Source: Piezodorus guildinii
Taxonomy: Eukaryota > Arthropoda > Insecta > Hemiptera > Pentatomidae
Direction of reading: 5' to 3'
Length of the DNA stretch: 64,000 nt
Assembly (NCBI GenBank): GCA_023052935.1
Contig: CM041298.1
Span: 57,654,217 to 57,718,216 of the forward strand
Positions 29,708 through 39,579 of the stretch are shown here, one piece after another. Under the pieces are notes generated by a model. It was not told the origin of the DNA, made no database searches, and saw only the letters and a program-made list of their open reading frames with translations. Position numbers and translations under genes: made by a program. Positions within the stretch are counted from its first letter, which is position 1; every line of letters begins with the position of its first letter.

Positions 29708-32386
29708 TTACAAAACGTCGCGGGGCCACTGCCGTTTCAATCTTCGAGGAGGATTGTAGGGATGGGTGAAGCTGGAAAGCGATTGAGCAAGAGGATTAGG
29801 ATGATGAAGAAGGTTCTGATGGAATTTGGAGAATTTGGGTGGTACCAGGTCTAAAATAAATGGAATATTAAGGTCATGGTGTAGGGTACAGTTGGTAACG
29901 TAATAAGGAGCATTAACTATTGTTCGGAGGACTTTGGATTGTAAGGATTGGATACGTTTGATGTTAGAATGTTTAGTTGTCCCCCATAGTTCAAGTCCGT
30001 AGGTCCATATAGGTTTCAGTACTGTCTTATATATTAGTAATTTGTTGTCGACTGTAAGATGAGATTTTCTGTTTAGTAATTTGTATAACCGGCCGAATCT
30101 GCGGTTGAGTTCTATCCTTTTAAGTCTCGTATGTGGGTTCCACGTCAGTCTTTTGTCTAGTAAAAAGCCAAGGTACCGGACTGTGTCTGAGGAAGGAAGC
30201 GGTATGGAATTGAATTTAACTGTTGGACAGGATTTACGTCGAAGGGTGAAGGTGACGTGTGTACATTTGCTTTCGTTCACCTTAATTCGCCAAGCCTTAC
30301 ACCAGTCTTCGACAAGGGAAAGGTGCCTTTGGAGATTTAGAGATGCTACTTCAGGATCGGAATTGGATGATAAAATGGCTGTGTCGTCAGCAAATGTTGC
30401 CAGAAAGGTATCGGGATCGGTAGGGATATCGGCGGTGTAGAGGATGTAGAGGACGGGTCCTAAGACGCTGCCTTGAGGAACACCGGCCTCAACAGTATAA
30501 TGTTTGGAAAATTCGGAACCACAGCGAACTCGGAAGGAGCGGTTTGATAAATAGGATTGGAGGATTAGGTATAAGGATTGAGGTAAATGGGTTTTGAGCT
30601 TAAAGAGCAATCCCGGGTGCCACACCCGGTCAAAAGCTTGAGCTATATCCAGAAAGGCACCCGAACAATACTCCTTGCACTCAAGGGCAGAGGAAATGTG
30701 ATCCACAACTCGGAGTCCTTGCTGAACTGTGGAATGTTGAGAACGAAATCCAAACTGATGCGAAGGAAAATTTTTAAATTTATCAAGGATTCGTTTTAGT
30801 AGGAGCTTTTCGAAAATTTTTGAGAGGATCGGAAGTAGGCTAATAGGTCTGTAAGATGACGTGCTGTTGGAAGGTTTGCCTGGTTTCAGGAAAAGGATGA
30901 TAGTTGAATGTTTCCATAAGAGAGGAAAATAGGTAGTGCGTAGGATACTGTTATAAAGATATGTAAGGAATGTAATGGCTTTCTGTGGAAGTTGTCTTAA
31001 GATCTGAGGCGTGAGGAGATCATATCCAGGGGATTTACGGAGAGGAAGCTTTTTAAGAAGATATTTGACCTCAGAGGGATTAACTGCTTTAGGAGGTAAG
31101 GAGAGTGGTATTGGCGAAGTAAGGAACTGTTCAACTGTTGAAGTATGGTTTGGATTCAACTCAGGATTAGGAGTGAAAACTTTGGAAAGGTGCTGTGCAA
31201 ATTCCTGGGCCTTATCCTTGTCAGAAGCAGCCCAGGAACTATCACCGCGCAGGAGAGGATGGGAAATCGTGTGAGTATTCAGGATTCTCTTCGTGACATT
31301 CCACAGGGAATTGTCACGAGTCGAGAGAGAGGAGAGGTAGGAATTGTAGGATTGGGAACGAAAGGTCGCCAACTCCCGCTTTAATTTTCTACAATAAAAG
31401 TTATAAGAGCGGCGATCTTCTGGGTGGCGGGTGCGTTGCCATAATGCTCTGGCTCGGCGTTTGGTGTTGATGAGGTCCGTCAGGTGTTGTGGTAAATGGC
31501 ATTTGTAAGGAATAATTTGGGATTGTTTAGGAAAGGAGGCAGTCCAGACAGCTTGTTGAATCAAGGTTGTAAAGGAATATACGGCATCATCAAGGTCAGA
31601 AGGGGTTTTGAGAGTTACTCTGAGGTCGATATCATTGGTGAGGATTTCGCGGAAGAGGTTCCAGTTGATGGGGCCTCTGATGAATGACGGTGGGAAAGGT
31701 TTCGGAATAGGAGTCATGGATACATTTAGGATTAATGGACTATGATCAGAGGATAGTTCATCAAGGCGAGTTACGGAATAGTTCAGGGAGCCTAATCCGC
31801 TGTGGATGAAGAAGTCGAGGATGTCTGGATTACGGTTAGGATCTGTTGGCCAGTAGGTAGGGGAATCGGGAGGTAGGAGATTAAGGCGTCTGGAGTTGAG
31901 TGCAGACTGCAATGTCCGTCCACGAGTTTTTGTGGTTCTGCAACCCCATTGTTGGTGCTTCGCGTTTAAGTCTGCACCCAGAATAAAGTGATTCCCCAAT
32001 GAGTTGAGAAAGGAACCAAATTGGGTAATAGAAATAGAATTTTTAGGAGGGCAATATGCTGATGCGATGACTAGCGGAAAGGAAAAGGTCTTGATTATAA
32101 TAGAGGTGGCTTGTAGGAAATCGTGGGCGGGAAGTGGGTGTAAGTGATGGGAGAGGGATCGGTTGACAATGACAGCAGTACCGGCATGGGCTTTGCCGTC
32201 TGGATGGTCTGTACGGTATGTTGTGTATTCAGGTATTTTGAAGTACTGTTTAGTGGTTAGTCTAGTTTCAGTAATGAGTGCAACGTCAACTTTTTTGTCT
32301 TGGAGTAAGGCTGTAAGTTCGTCAGTGTGAGTTCTAACACCATTCGCATTCCATAGGAGAATAGATAAGGAGTTAGGTGAGGTCAT
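29708..32386 (-). CDS. Jockey ORF2: endonuclease and reverse transcriptase
   Basis: An 892-residue protein, typical of Jockey ORF2. The N-terminal APE-type endonuclease (about 1-225) shows 'LLWNANGVRTH', 'ITETRL', 'ASAYCPP', 'ILGADLNAKHQQWG', 'DILDFF' and 'LSSDHSPL', which together carry the catalytic Asn, Glu, Asp and His. The reverse transcriptase (about 440-720) shows 'YRPISLLPILSKIFE', 'FLDIAQAFDRVWH' (motif A Asp), 'GVPQGSVLGPVLY' and 'FADDTAIL' near residue 664 (catalytic Asp pair). The end has 'WTYGLELWG' and 'NPPRRLKRQWPRDVL'. It nicks the target and copies the element RNA from that nick. The start ATG directly follows the ORF1 stop, suggesting stop-restart translation. No stop or frameshift is seen. 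Confidence 0.95.
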   Translation of the reverse strand: MTSPNSLSILLWNANGVRTHTDELTALLQDKKVDVALITETRLTTKQYFKIPEYTTYRTDHPDGKAHAGTAVIVNRSLSHHLHPLPAHDFLQATSIIIKTFSFPLVIASAYCPPKNSISITQFGSFLNSLGNHFILGADLNAKHQQWGCRTTKTRGRTLQSALNSRRLNLLPPDSPTYWPTDPNRNPDILDFFIHSGLGSLNYSVTRLDELSSDHSPLILNVSMTPIPKPFPPSFIRGPINWNLFREILTNDIDLRVTLKTPSDLDDAVYSFTTLIQQAVWTASFPKQSQIIPYKCHLPQHLTDLINTKRRARALWQRTRHPEDRRSYNFYCRKLKRELATFRSQSYNSYLSSLSTRDNSLWNVTKRILNTHTISHPLLRGDSSWAASDKDKAQEFAQHLSKVFTPNPELNPNHTSTVEQFLTSPIPLSLPPKAVNPSEVKYLLKKLPLRKSPGYDLLTPQILRQLPQKAITFLTYLYNSILRTTYFPLLWKHSTIILFLKPGKPSNSTSSYRPISLLPILSKIFEKLLLKRILDKFKNFPSHQFGFRSQHSTVQQGLRVVDHISSALECKEYCSGAFLDIAQAFDRVWHPGLLFKLKTHLPQSLYLILQSYLSNRSFRVRCGSEFSKHYTVEAGVPQGSVLGPVLYILYTADIPTDPDTFLATFADDTAILSSNSDPEVASLNLQRHLSLVEDWCKAWRIKVNESKCTHVTFTLRRKSCPTVKFNSIPLPSSDTVRYLGFLLDKRLTWNPHTRLKRIELNRRFGRLYKLLNRKSHLTVDNKLLIYKTVLKPIWTYGLELWGTTKHSNIKRIQSLQSKVLRTIVNAPYYVTNCTLHHDLNIPFILDLVPPKFSKFHQNLLHHPNPLAQSLSSFTHPYNPPRRLKRQWPRDVL

Positions 32387-33685
32387 TTATGGATTTTTTA
32401 AGTTATTAATAAGATTTGATACAAGATTCGTGAGGATTGTTATTAGGGGCATGACAAGGGATTTGATTTCGGAAATGAAGGATGTCATCAAACTGGTAAG
32501 ATCTGTGGCATTTGAAGGAGGGGGAATATGAGAGATTTGTTGTGGATGAGGATTTTTAGGACTGATTACGTTTTGAGGAAGAGGTATTTGTGGAATGGAT
32601 TGAGGATATTGAGGTACATTTTGTAGTTCCGGCAGGGCCTCGGCTTCAGTACATTGGTTCCCACCTCCAAGTAAGTGGGCAAATGATACATTGGCATCGA
32701 TTAATTTTGAGGGTTCTCTTCTAGTTCTAGCCTGTCTTGTTGTTTCATCCAGTACTTGGGGTTTTTGATACCTGGTCCTTAGCTCCTTATAGATTTGGCA
32801 TCCTTTGTAGTTGGCCGGGTGGTCCTTGAGGCAATGAGCACATACAGCGGGTGTTGACTTCGGTTTTGTACATTCCACAGACTTGTGCTGTTCACCGCAT
32901 TTCACGCAGCGTGGTATGTGGTGACAGTAACTTCTGGTATGACCATACGCCTGACAATTGTAACACTGAACAATTTCTCTCTTTGTATAAGGTTTTTCGA
33001 CTCTTACACTTGTATAATACAGTCTTTTTAGATCATAAATTTTTTCTACTCCTGCTAATGGTTCCAAGTCAGCGAAGAATAGAGGCAGTTGAACTCTATC
33101 TTTTATGACATTAGTGACTTGTCGCACTTTGTAACCCATCTCCATGAGTTCTTCTTTGATAGCGTCAACTGGTGTTGAAGGGTGTAGATTTCTGATCACA
33201 ACTCTAAGAGCTCTCTCTTGCCGTAGCTGATAAGTGTGAAAATCCGCTTTAGTTTCAGTTAGGTATTTCACAATTTTTCTATATGCCTCGGCGGTGGTCG
33301 GTGATATTTTGGTGTCATTGATTCTACCCATACAGTAGTAGCTGGTGGATTCGGTAATCTTGTTTAATTGCGCACATAACAACTGGAAATTTTTAATATT
33401 TTTGACAAATATCGGCGGAGGCCGTGGTTCACTGGGTGTAGGAGCAGATTCCATGTTTTCTTTTTCATTATGTAGGATTTGAAAAGGATTTGGGGTGAAA
33501 AACGGAGATTCGTCAGTCATCCCCTGTGACGATGTGCCAGGCTGTGGTTCAGATTCTGTATTAGAACCTGAAGGGGTTGCTTGTTGATTTAATTTTTTAT
33601 TAGTATTACGGCGGGGTCTTTGTTTTATGGGAGACGTGATTGAACCACTAGATCTAGATCTTTTAGTTGATGCTTTGGAGGACAT
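32387..33685 (-). CDS. Jockey ORF1: gag-like RNA-binding protein
   Basis: I start it at 33685 (MSSKASTKRSRSS), where the family-like basic and Ser-rich N-terminus begins. The frame stays open to upstream ATGs at 33706 and 33757, but that extension is hydrophobic and unlike gag. The protein is about 432 residues: a disordered, Ser/Pro/Asn-rich first third; a central RNA-binding-like fold around 'VVIRNLHPSTPVDAIKEEL' and 'LYYTSVRVEKPYTKRE'; then three zinc knuckles, CYNCQAYGHTRSYC, CVKCGEQHKSVEC and CAHCLKDHPANYKGC. A Pro/Gln-rich tail follows. It packages the element RNA with ORF2 protein. It ends in TAA abutting the ORF2 ATG. Confidence 0.92.
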   Translation of the reverse strand: MSSKASTKRSRSSGSITSPIKQRPRRNTNKKLNQQATPSGSNTESEPQPGTSSQGMTDESPFFTPNPFQILHNEKENMESAPTPSEPRPPPIFVKNIKNFQLLCAQLNKITESTSYYCMGRINDTKISPTTAEAYRKIVKYLTETKADFHTYQLRQERALRVVIRNLHPSTPVDAIKEELMEMGYKVRQVTNVIKDRVQLPLFFADLEPLAGVEKIYDLKRLYYTSVRVEKPYTKREIVQCYNCQAYGHTRSYCHHIPRCVKCGEQHKSVECTKPKSTPAVCAHCLKDHPANYKGCQIYKELRTRYQKPQVLDETTRQARTRREPSKLIDANVSFAHLLGGGNQCTEAEALPELQNVPQYPQSIPQIPLPQNVISPKNPHPQQISHIPPPSNATDLTSLMTSFISEIKSLVMPLITILTNLVSNLINNLKNP

Positions 33686-34309
33686 CACTTGGTGAAAATA
33701 TCGCATTTCATGTGAAGAAGATAATAAGATAATAACTAGATGTGGAAAATAAAACAATAACTAAAGAAAAGAAAACCAATCCCGGCCTTGCCGAGCTATT
33801 GGCAATCACCTGATGTGAAGAGGTTACCCAGCATTCACTTTACACCGTAAATTGTAACAAAACTTACTGTTGTTTGCTCCAATATTTACTACTGTTGTTA
33901 TCCTGTAGTCTGGTGATGTTTTCAAGATTGCACTGAAGAGAATTCAAACTGAAAAAGCATGAAATCCAAGAGCCGATTTGAAAGATGACTGCTATACACA
34001 TGCGCATGCGCAGAACACAATACAATACTAAAATAATATAACACAATTATTTTATAAAGAAACAGTAACATACTACATAGTATGTATTCATATATACAAG
34101 ATATAAAATTAGGGCAAGTAAATACAAGATTGAATTACATAATAAGCAATAATAAAGAAACATAACATTCTACACAGTAAGAAACAGTAAATGACAAAAT
34201 CAAAAGTCAATAACGAATACATATACTTGTATACAGGATAAATATCAGAATGAGTGACGCAGGCTGGCATTAAGGACAGGTCTATAGCGATAAGTAATTT
34301 GAATTCAAT

Positions 34310-34720
34310 AATTCAGCAATTCTTTCTTCTCTAAGAGATTTAGCCCATACTTTAACATTGTAGTAATAATTTGATTACTTTGGAGGATTTGTGTGAAAAA
34401 ATTGAAAATTCGGAGGAATATTGTTGTACACAGTAGCAATGGAATAACAAGTCTGGTGTGTCGTCCAGGTATGTTTTGGTCTTGGCACAACTGAGCAATA
34501 GTAATTCTTCAGTCTTGTAGAAAAACGGTGGTCAATCTTCCCGACTAGCTCATACCGTTTAAAATACAGCTTCTTCATAATTGAGACCACGTATAATTTT
34601 TTTGCAGATACTACATTAAGGTCCGAGAATATATTAGTTGGTGGGTATCTTTTATTGATACCCAAAATTACCTTAATAATCTTTCTCTGCACAATCTTAA
34701 GCTGAATGAGATTTTGATTT
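34310..34720 (-). pseudogene. LINE reverse-transcriptase C-terminal fragment, clade uncertain
   Basis: The minus-strand frame 34375-34692 reads 'QRKIIKVILGINKRYPPTN', 'IFSDLNVVSAKKLY', 'TRLKNYYCSVVPRPKHTW' and 'SIATVYNNIPP'. This is the order of the region after the reverse-transcriptase thumb in many LINEs (QKKAIRII..., LYIYEV..., TR......PR..., G.KLYNSLP). It is not similar to the Jockey, R1, RTE or CR1-group copies here, so it represents a fifth LINE lineage. The rest of the gene is lost. Confidence 0.6.
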
Positions 34721-35250
34721 AGAACATTTTATAGAAAACTACCAATAGGTACTTTCTCTGCATGTGCATCATGACTTTGTTTTATATTCTACTCACAATT
34801 ACTTAGCTTTTATGTTAATTAAAAAATATTACTCTTAGAGAAATAACTTTATGCATGAATTCCTTTTACCTTGTGGACATTACCATCCCGACACTATGAA
34901 AGACTGTCCTGTTTTCTTCAGTCACGAAACGATGTCGTACCCATGGAATATCTGTCTAGATGCGGACGTGATAGCAAGCACGCCTTTTCATCCATTGTTC
35001 TTCACAACTTGCTCAGAAATCATAAATTAGCAGATGAATTATTTATGCGAGACCACGGTGTTGATTTCCGATGCAACTGGCGGTAAACATCTTGGCGATA
35101 GCTTTATGATAAGAATATCCTTGAGTTCAAGTCTGGCCATAGACGGCAACGTGTCAACACCGCTCCTGTGTTCTTTTCTTCTTATCTCTTCTATAACTTA
35201 TTCTTCTTAACTCATTTTATTTTTTTCTCAAAATATTTAAAGTAAATAGT
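34721..35250. other. Unassigned region before the CR1-group LINE
   Basis: 34860-35090 has better-balanced base composition than its surroundings. A 71-codon frame there (34871-35086) shows no domain that I recognise. It could be an exon or an unknown transposon remnant. Confidence 0.3.
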
Positions 35251-35455
35251 GGAACCCGCATTTATCTCGTTCACGGAAGCTAATTAAACAGCAAAAACAA
35301 AGACATAATTAGTTGTAAAGTCCGGGTTTATTCGAAAGCAGCCGGCAGTCAGAGTGCTAATCCCTAAGACGTTAGAGTATTAAAGGACGTAAACATCAGG
35401 CCTTTATTGACAAACACTCTTACGAGTAAGTCATATTTATTTATCAATTATAAAA

Positions 35456-36418
35456 ATGGTTCAGTGCTCGATTTGCGATGGTGCCATCACCAGAGAGGAG
35501 AAGAAAAGTGTTGGCTGCAGCGAGTGCCGTGTTATTTTTCATGGCAAGTGCTGTAATCTATCGGGAAAAGATATTGAAGCGCTCAAGACTCATAAAAAGT
35601 CATGGCTGTGCCCTAAGTGTGTTCAAGGAAAAAAGTCTGGTACAGTCACCGAAAATCCTATATCACCCACTAATATAAAGAGCATCCAACATCAAGCTAA
35701 GGAACCATCTCCATCAGATATACTTTCGGCAGTAAATAGACATGGCGCCCAAGTAAATCAAGAAATTAAAGACATAAAATCATCACTCGAAAAATACGGA
35801 GAACTGAGCTTTGAGCTTAACGAGAGGCTCAGTAAAATTGAAAACCATCTAGAGGGCCAATCGAATTATTTAGAAGACCTAGCTAGCGAAAATAAAGCAT
35901 TAAAGTGCCGAGTGGGCGAACTGGAGATACGGCTGAATAGGGCTGAACAGGGCCTTTTGTCGAAATCATTAGAAATTAGGGGCATACCAGTCCGACCCGG
36001 GGAAACCCCCGCGGCTCTGGTGAGCAATATAGCGGCAGGCCTGGGCATCAAAATCAATATGGAGGATCTAGACGTAGTGGAGCGTCGTAGACAGAAAAAA
36101 GATGACCCTCGACCACCCCCTGTCATCGCTCGATTTGTCAGGCAGACCACTCGGGACGAGTTAATTAGAAGTCGGAAGATTAAGAGGGATTTCACCACGA
36201 GGGATATCGGCTGGCAGGAGAATGACTGCCACCGGATATATCTGAGCGAGGAAATGACCCCCGCTAACAGGCACCTCTATTGGCTCGCCCGGCAAAGGAA
36301 GACTGCTGGAAAACTGAAATATGTTTGGTTCACTGGCGGAAGAGTCCGTTGTAGGAAAGAAGACGGACACCCTGTCATCTACATAGACCAGGTGCAAGAT
36401 TTAGAAGTATTCGGCTGA
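35456..36418 (+). CDS. CR1-group ORF1: PHD finger, coiled coil, L1ORF1p-like RNA-binding
   Basis: 320 residues. A PHD-type zinc finger lies at residues 4-55, with ligands Cys4, Cys7, Cys21, Cys24, His29, Cys32, Cys52 and Cys55 (C4HC3 pattern). A linker follows, then a coiled-coil-like stretch (about 95-165) with regular Leu/Ile ('LNERLSKIENHLEG', 'LKCRVGELEIRLNRAEQGL'). The C-terminal part starts at 'SLEIRGIPVR' and resembles the RNA-binding and C-terminal domains of LINE ORF1 proteins ('VIARFVRQTTRDELIRSRK', 'YLSEEMTPANRHLYWLAR', 'KYVWFTGGRVRCRKEDG'). Likely role: trimerise, coat the element RNA and perhaps read chromatin at the target. The last part matches the 5' end of the copy at 53.85 kb. 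Intact. Confidence 0.9.
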   Translation: MVQCSICDGAITREEKKSVGCSECRVIFHGKCCNLSGKDIEALKTHKKSWLCPKCVQGKKSGTVTENPISPTNIKSIQHQAKEPSPSDILSAVNRHGAQVNQEIKDIKSSLEKYGELSFELNERLSKIENHLEGQSNYLEDLASENKALKCRVGELEIRLNRAEQGLLSKSLEIRGIPVRPGETPAALVSNIAAGLGIKINMEDLDVVERRRQKKDDPRPPPVIARFVRQTTRDELIRSRKIKRDFTTRDIGWQENDCHRIYLSEEMTPANRHLYWLARQRKTAGKLKYVWFTGGRVRCRKEDGHPVIYIDQVQDLEVFG

Positions 36419-36774
36419 CATCAGGATCCCCGTCATCTGGCTAGTATCAATCGGAATATAACAACGGTTAATGGTTTTAGGAATACATTCATTATTATAT
36501 TTTTGTCGCATTTTTTACATATATTAGGGATTTTTATTCATATAAGTTCTCTTAAATTCAACGCTTTACCTCGGAGATGGTTTATGATTTTCTTTATGAT
36601 ATGTATGTATGTATATGAGCGCGTATGTGCTTATACATTTGTGTTTGTGAGCCTGTTTATGTGTACATATATATATCTTGTTTTCTTTCTTTCACTTGAA
36701 ATTGACTTAATTATATTTTTATATGTACAGCGTCTCCCCTCTAATCCTTGTTCATTTCCCATCCCACCTCCAGC

Positions 36775-39579
36775 ATGTCTAGTATCCTAACTACCTGTCA
36801 CGTTAACGCCCAATCCTTAGCCGCTCACTTCGACGAATTCCTTCAATATTTCACCCAAAATTTCTACCATATTGTTGCCGTTTCCGAGACATGGTTAAAA
36901 CCCTACATCCCTTCTTCTTCTGTTTCTCTTCCGGACTATTCCTTTATCCGTCACGACCGCATCTGCCGTACTGGTGGAGGCGTCGGGCTTTATGTCCACA
37001 ATAGCCTTAGATTTCGAATCCTTGAATTTTCATCCCGAACTGAGCACCCACATGTCGAATTCCTATCTATTGAAGTTCTCCTCAAAGAAAATCCTCTCCT
37101 ATATGTTGTAGCCTACCGCCCTCCTTTGGTACCATTCGAAGAATCCCTTGAATCAACTCTGTACAAATACGTTCCTCTTTACACTAACATAATAATTTCC
37201 GGTGACCTTAATACCAACTTCCTTTCACATTCCAACGACAGACTTTACTTAGAAAATCTCTTCTTCTCCCTCAATCTGTTCATTGTTCCCTTTTCTGCCA
37301 CCCATCATACCCGACGGACTGACACCTGGTTGGACGTTTACATTATAGATACAGCAGAGAACCTTCTTTCCTCCTCCCAGTTGCCGGTTCCATTCTTGTC
37401 ATCCCACGATTTAATCCAAATATCTTACAACATTCAAACTCCAGCAATCCTTCCTAAAACCATAACATTCCGTAACCTTGACACCCTCTCTCGTGAAACC
37501 ATTCTACCAGATCTTGAGTCCTTGAAATGGGAAGAAATTTACTCCTCCTCTTCCATTGACTCTATGGTAGATATCCTCACCTCAAATCTACTCAGGATAC
37601 TAGATACCCATGCGCCTCTCAAAACCTGCACCTTTCGCCGCCGTCCTGCTCCATGGTTGTGTCAAGAAATAAAAGATCTTCAAAAGAGACGTGAGGCTGC
37701 CCGAAGACGCTACAGACGCACAAGACTAGAGGATGACTACCAAGCGTACAGGGTACTCCGTAACTTGACACAATCAAGAGTCAGACAAGCGAAATCCAAT
37801 TATTTTCACGAAACCCTTTCCTCAGTTCCTGATCCTAAGTCTCAATGGCAACTCCTTCGAAAACTCTCCCTCTGTAAATCCACTACCACTTCAGATATTC
37901 AAGTATCACCTGATGAATTAAATTCCTACTTTCTATCTGCGTCCTCTTGCAATTTGCCATCACTATCTTCCCAGCATCCTTCAGCTCCATCTTTTAACTC
38001 CGAAAACTTCTATTTCTCTGACATCTCACCAACTGACATAATAACTTCAGTTATGAAATCCCGCACAAACTCCATAGGCTTTGACGGAATCCCAGTTAAA
38101 CTACTAAAACTATGTCTCCCAGAAATTTTACCAGTGCTCCTTTTCATTTATAATTTTTCCCTCCAAAATTCTGTATTCCCCATCTCTTGGAAAAAAGCCA
38201 TTGTCCATCCCATTAAGAAAAATCCCAATCCTACAACTCCTAAAGACTTCCGCCCGATCTCCATCTTATCCAATCTTTCTAAACCTCTAGAAAGATTAGT
38301 ACAATCTCAAATTTCAAAATTCCTCGAAGAATCAAAATCAATCAATCCTCTCCAATCCGGTTTCCGACCTGGTTTCTCCACTCAATCTGCTCTTGCTAAA
38401 ATCACCAATGACATACACACTGCAATGGACAACAAACAGCTAACAGTACTAATACTCCTTGACTTTTCTAAAGCGTTTGATTCTCTGAACCATTCCATCC
38501 TTTACTCCAAACTAAAATCTCTTTCCTTCTCTTACAGCTCTATTCTTTGGCTCCAGTCATTTCTTTCTGACCGAACCCAAGCAGTCCACATTCCTAACCA
38601 ACCTTTATCTTCTTTTCTTACCCTTTCCTCAGGGGTGGCCCAGGGTTCAAGTATTTCTCCTATCCTATTCAATGCCTTTATAAACGATCTTCCCAATTCA
38701 ATCCATCACTGCTCCTACCACCTATATGCTGATGACTTTCAGATTTATCTAACTTTTCCTCCTACTGAGTTATCAGCAGCGTTTACTAGTATTCAAGAAG
38801 ACCTGGGCAGGATTTGTCATTGGGCAAATCAGAATGATTTAACTTTAAACGCTGCGAAAACTCAGGCTATCATTATTGGATCCGATTCCCTCCTCGCATC
38901 TATTCCTTCTCTTCCTACCCTATTTCTAAATGACCATCCTATCACTTTCAGCTCCTCTGTGAAAAATTTAGGCATCCATTTTGACCAAACCTTATCCTGG
39001 AAACCACATGTGGCCCAAATTTCCCGAAGGTCAATAAGCTCCCTCAAATTATTCCATCGTTCCCGTCATGTTCTCCCACAGTCCACCCGTAAGCTCCTTG
39101 TATCCTCTTTAATTTTCCCTCAATTTGATTATGGATGTGCGGTATATGGTGGCCTCTCGATGATGCTAGAGAAGAGGTTGAAGCAGATCATGAACAGTTC
39201 TTTAAGATTCGTTTATGGCACGTCGAGGCGGTCTCATGTATCCCATCTTTATACCGAATCAAATTGGCTTTATCCCCACACCCGTAGGCAATACTTCCTT
39301 GGATCTTTTCTATACCAAACTATCAACTCCCAACATCCTTCCTATATCTATAATCTCCTGCAGTTCAAACCCTCAATTCATTCACTAGAGACTAGATCCC
39401 GTATGTCCAACCTTTATATCCCTTCCCACAGAACAAAAAAATATGAATGCTCCTTTCTGGCCCGTTCTACTAGTCTCTGGAATTCCCTCCCATTAAACAT
39501 CCGCCATGCTCGATCCCTCTCCACATTCAAACACCTTCTCTTCCAGTACCTTCTAGCATCCCAAAATGACGCTGCTTGA
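36775..39579 (+). CDS. CR1-group ORF2: endonuclease and reverse transcriptase
   Basis: I start at the first ATG, 36775 (MSSILTTCHVNAQSL). The homologous copy starts at the equivalent ATG, 55565. About 934 residues. Endonuclease: 'CHVNAQSL', 'VSETWLKP', 'TGGGVGLYV', 'VAYRPP', 'IISGDLNTN' and 'FLSSHDLI' carry the catalytic set. Reverse transcriptase: 'FRPISILSNLSKPLERLV', 'LLDFSKAFDSLNH' (motif A), 'GVAQGSSISPILFN' (A where most elements have P), and 'HLYADDFQIYL' with the catalytic Asp pair about 650 residues in. The tail has 'FDYGCAVYGG' and 'FLARSTSLWNSLPLNIR'. It nicks the target and reverse-transcribes the element in the nucleus. No stops or frameshifts. Confidence 0.95.
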   Translation: MSSILTTCHVNAQSLAAHFDEFLQYFTQNFYHIVAVSETWLKPYIPSSSVSLPDYSFIRHDRICRTGGGVGLYVHNSLRFRILEFSSRTEHPHVEFLSIEVLLKENPLLYVVAYRPPLVPFEESLESTLYKYVPLYTNIIISGDLNTNFLSHSNDRLYLENLFFSLNLFIVPFSATHHTRRTDTWLDVYIIDTAENLLSSSQLPVPFLSSHDLIQISYNIQTPAILPKTITFRNLDTLSRETILPDLESLKWEEIYSSSSIDSMVDILTSNLLRILDTHAPLKTCTFRRRPAPWLCQEIKDLQKRREAARRRYRRTRLEDDYQAYRVLRNLTQSRVRQAKSNYFHETLSSVPDPKSQWQLLRKLSLCKSTTTSDIQVSPDELNSYFLSASSCNLPSLSSQHPSAPSFNSENFYFSDISPTDIITSVMKSRTNSIGFDGIPVKLLKLCLPEILPVLLFIYNFSLQNSVFPISWKKAIVHPIKKNPNPTTPKDFRPISILSNLSKPLERLVQSQISKFLEESKSINPLQSGFRPGFSTQSALAKITNDIHTAMDNKQLTVLILLDFSKAFDSLNHSILYSKLKSLSFSYSSILWLQSFLSDRTQAVHIPNQPLSSFLTLSSGVAQGSSISPILFNAFINDLPNSIHHCSYHLYADDFQIYLTFPPTELSAAFTSIQEDLGRICHWANQNDLTLNAAKTQAIIIGSDSLLASIPSLPTLFLNDHPITFSSSVKNLGIHFDQTLSWKPHVAQISRRSISSLKLFHRSRHVLPQSTRKLLVSSLIFPQFDYGCAVYGGLSMMLEKRLKQIMNSSLRFVYGTSRRSHVSHLYTESNWLYPHTRRQYFLGSFLYQTINSQHPSYIYNLLQFKPSIHSLETRSRMSNLYIPSHRTKKYECSFLARSTSLWNSLPLNIRHARSLSTFKHLLFQYLLASQNDAA

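Larger units (their letters stand above)
29240..34016 (-). mobile_element. Full-length Jockey-clade LINE with intact ORFs and 13-bp TSD
   Basis: A complete 4.78-kb element on the minus strand. Identical 13-mers ACAATACAATACT flank it at 29227-29239 and 34017-34029. The 3' end is a ~25-base poly(A), seen as T on the plus strand from 29240. The 5' UTR (about 33690-34016 on the plus map) starts with a GC-richer GTTCTGCGCATGCGCATG. LINE promoters of this clade are internal and lie near the 5' end, but none can be proven here. ORF1 (gag-like) and ORF2 (endonuclease plus reverse transcriptase) are both uninterrupted and join as TAAATG. This copy looks recent and possibly able to transpose. Confidence 0.95.

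Noticed and set aside
35866..36198. Antisense open frames over the CR1-group ORF1
   Set aside because: Shadow frames of the real ORF.
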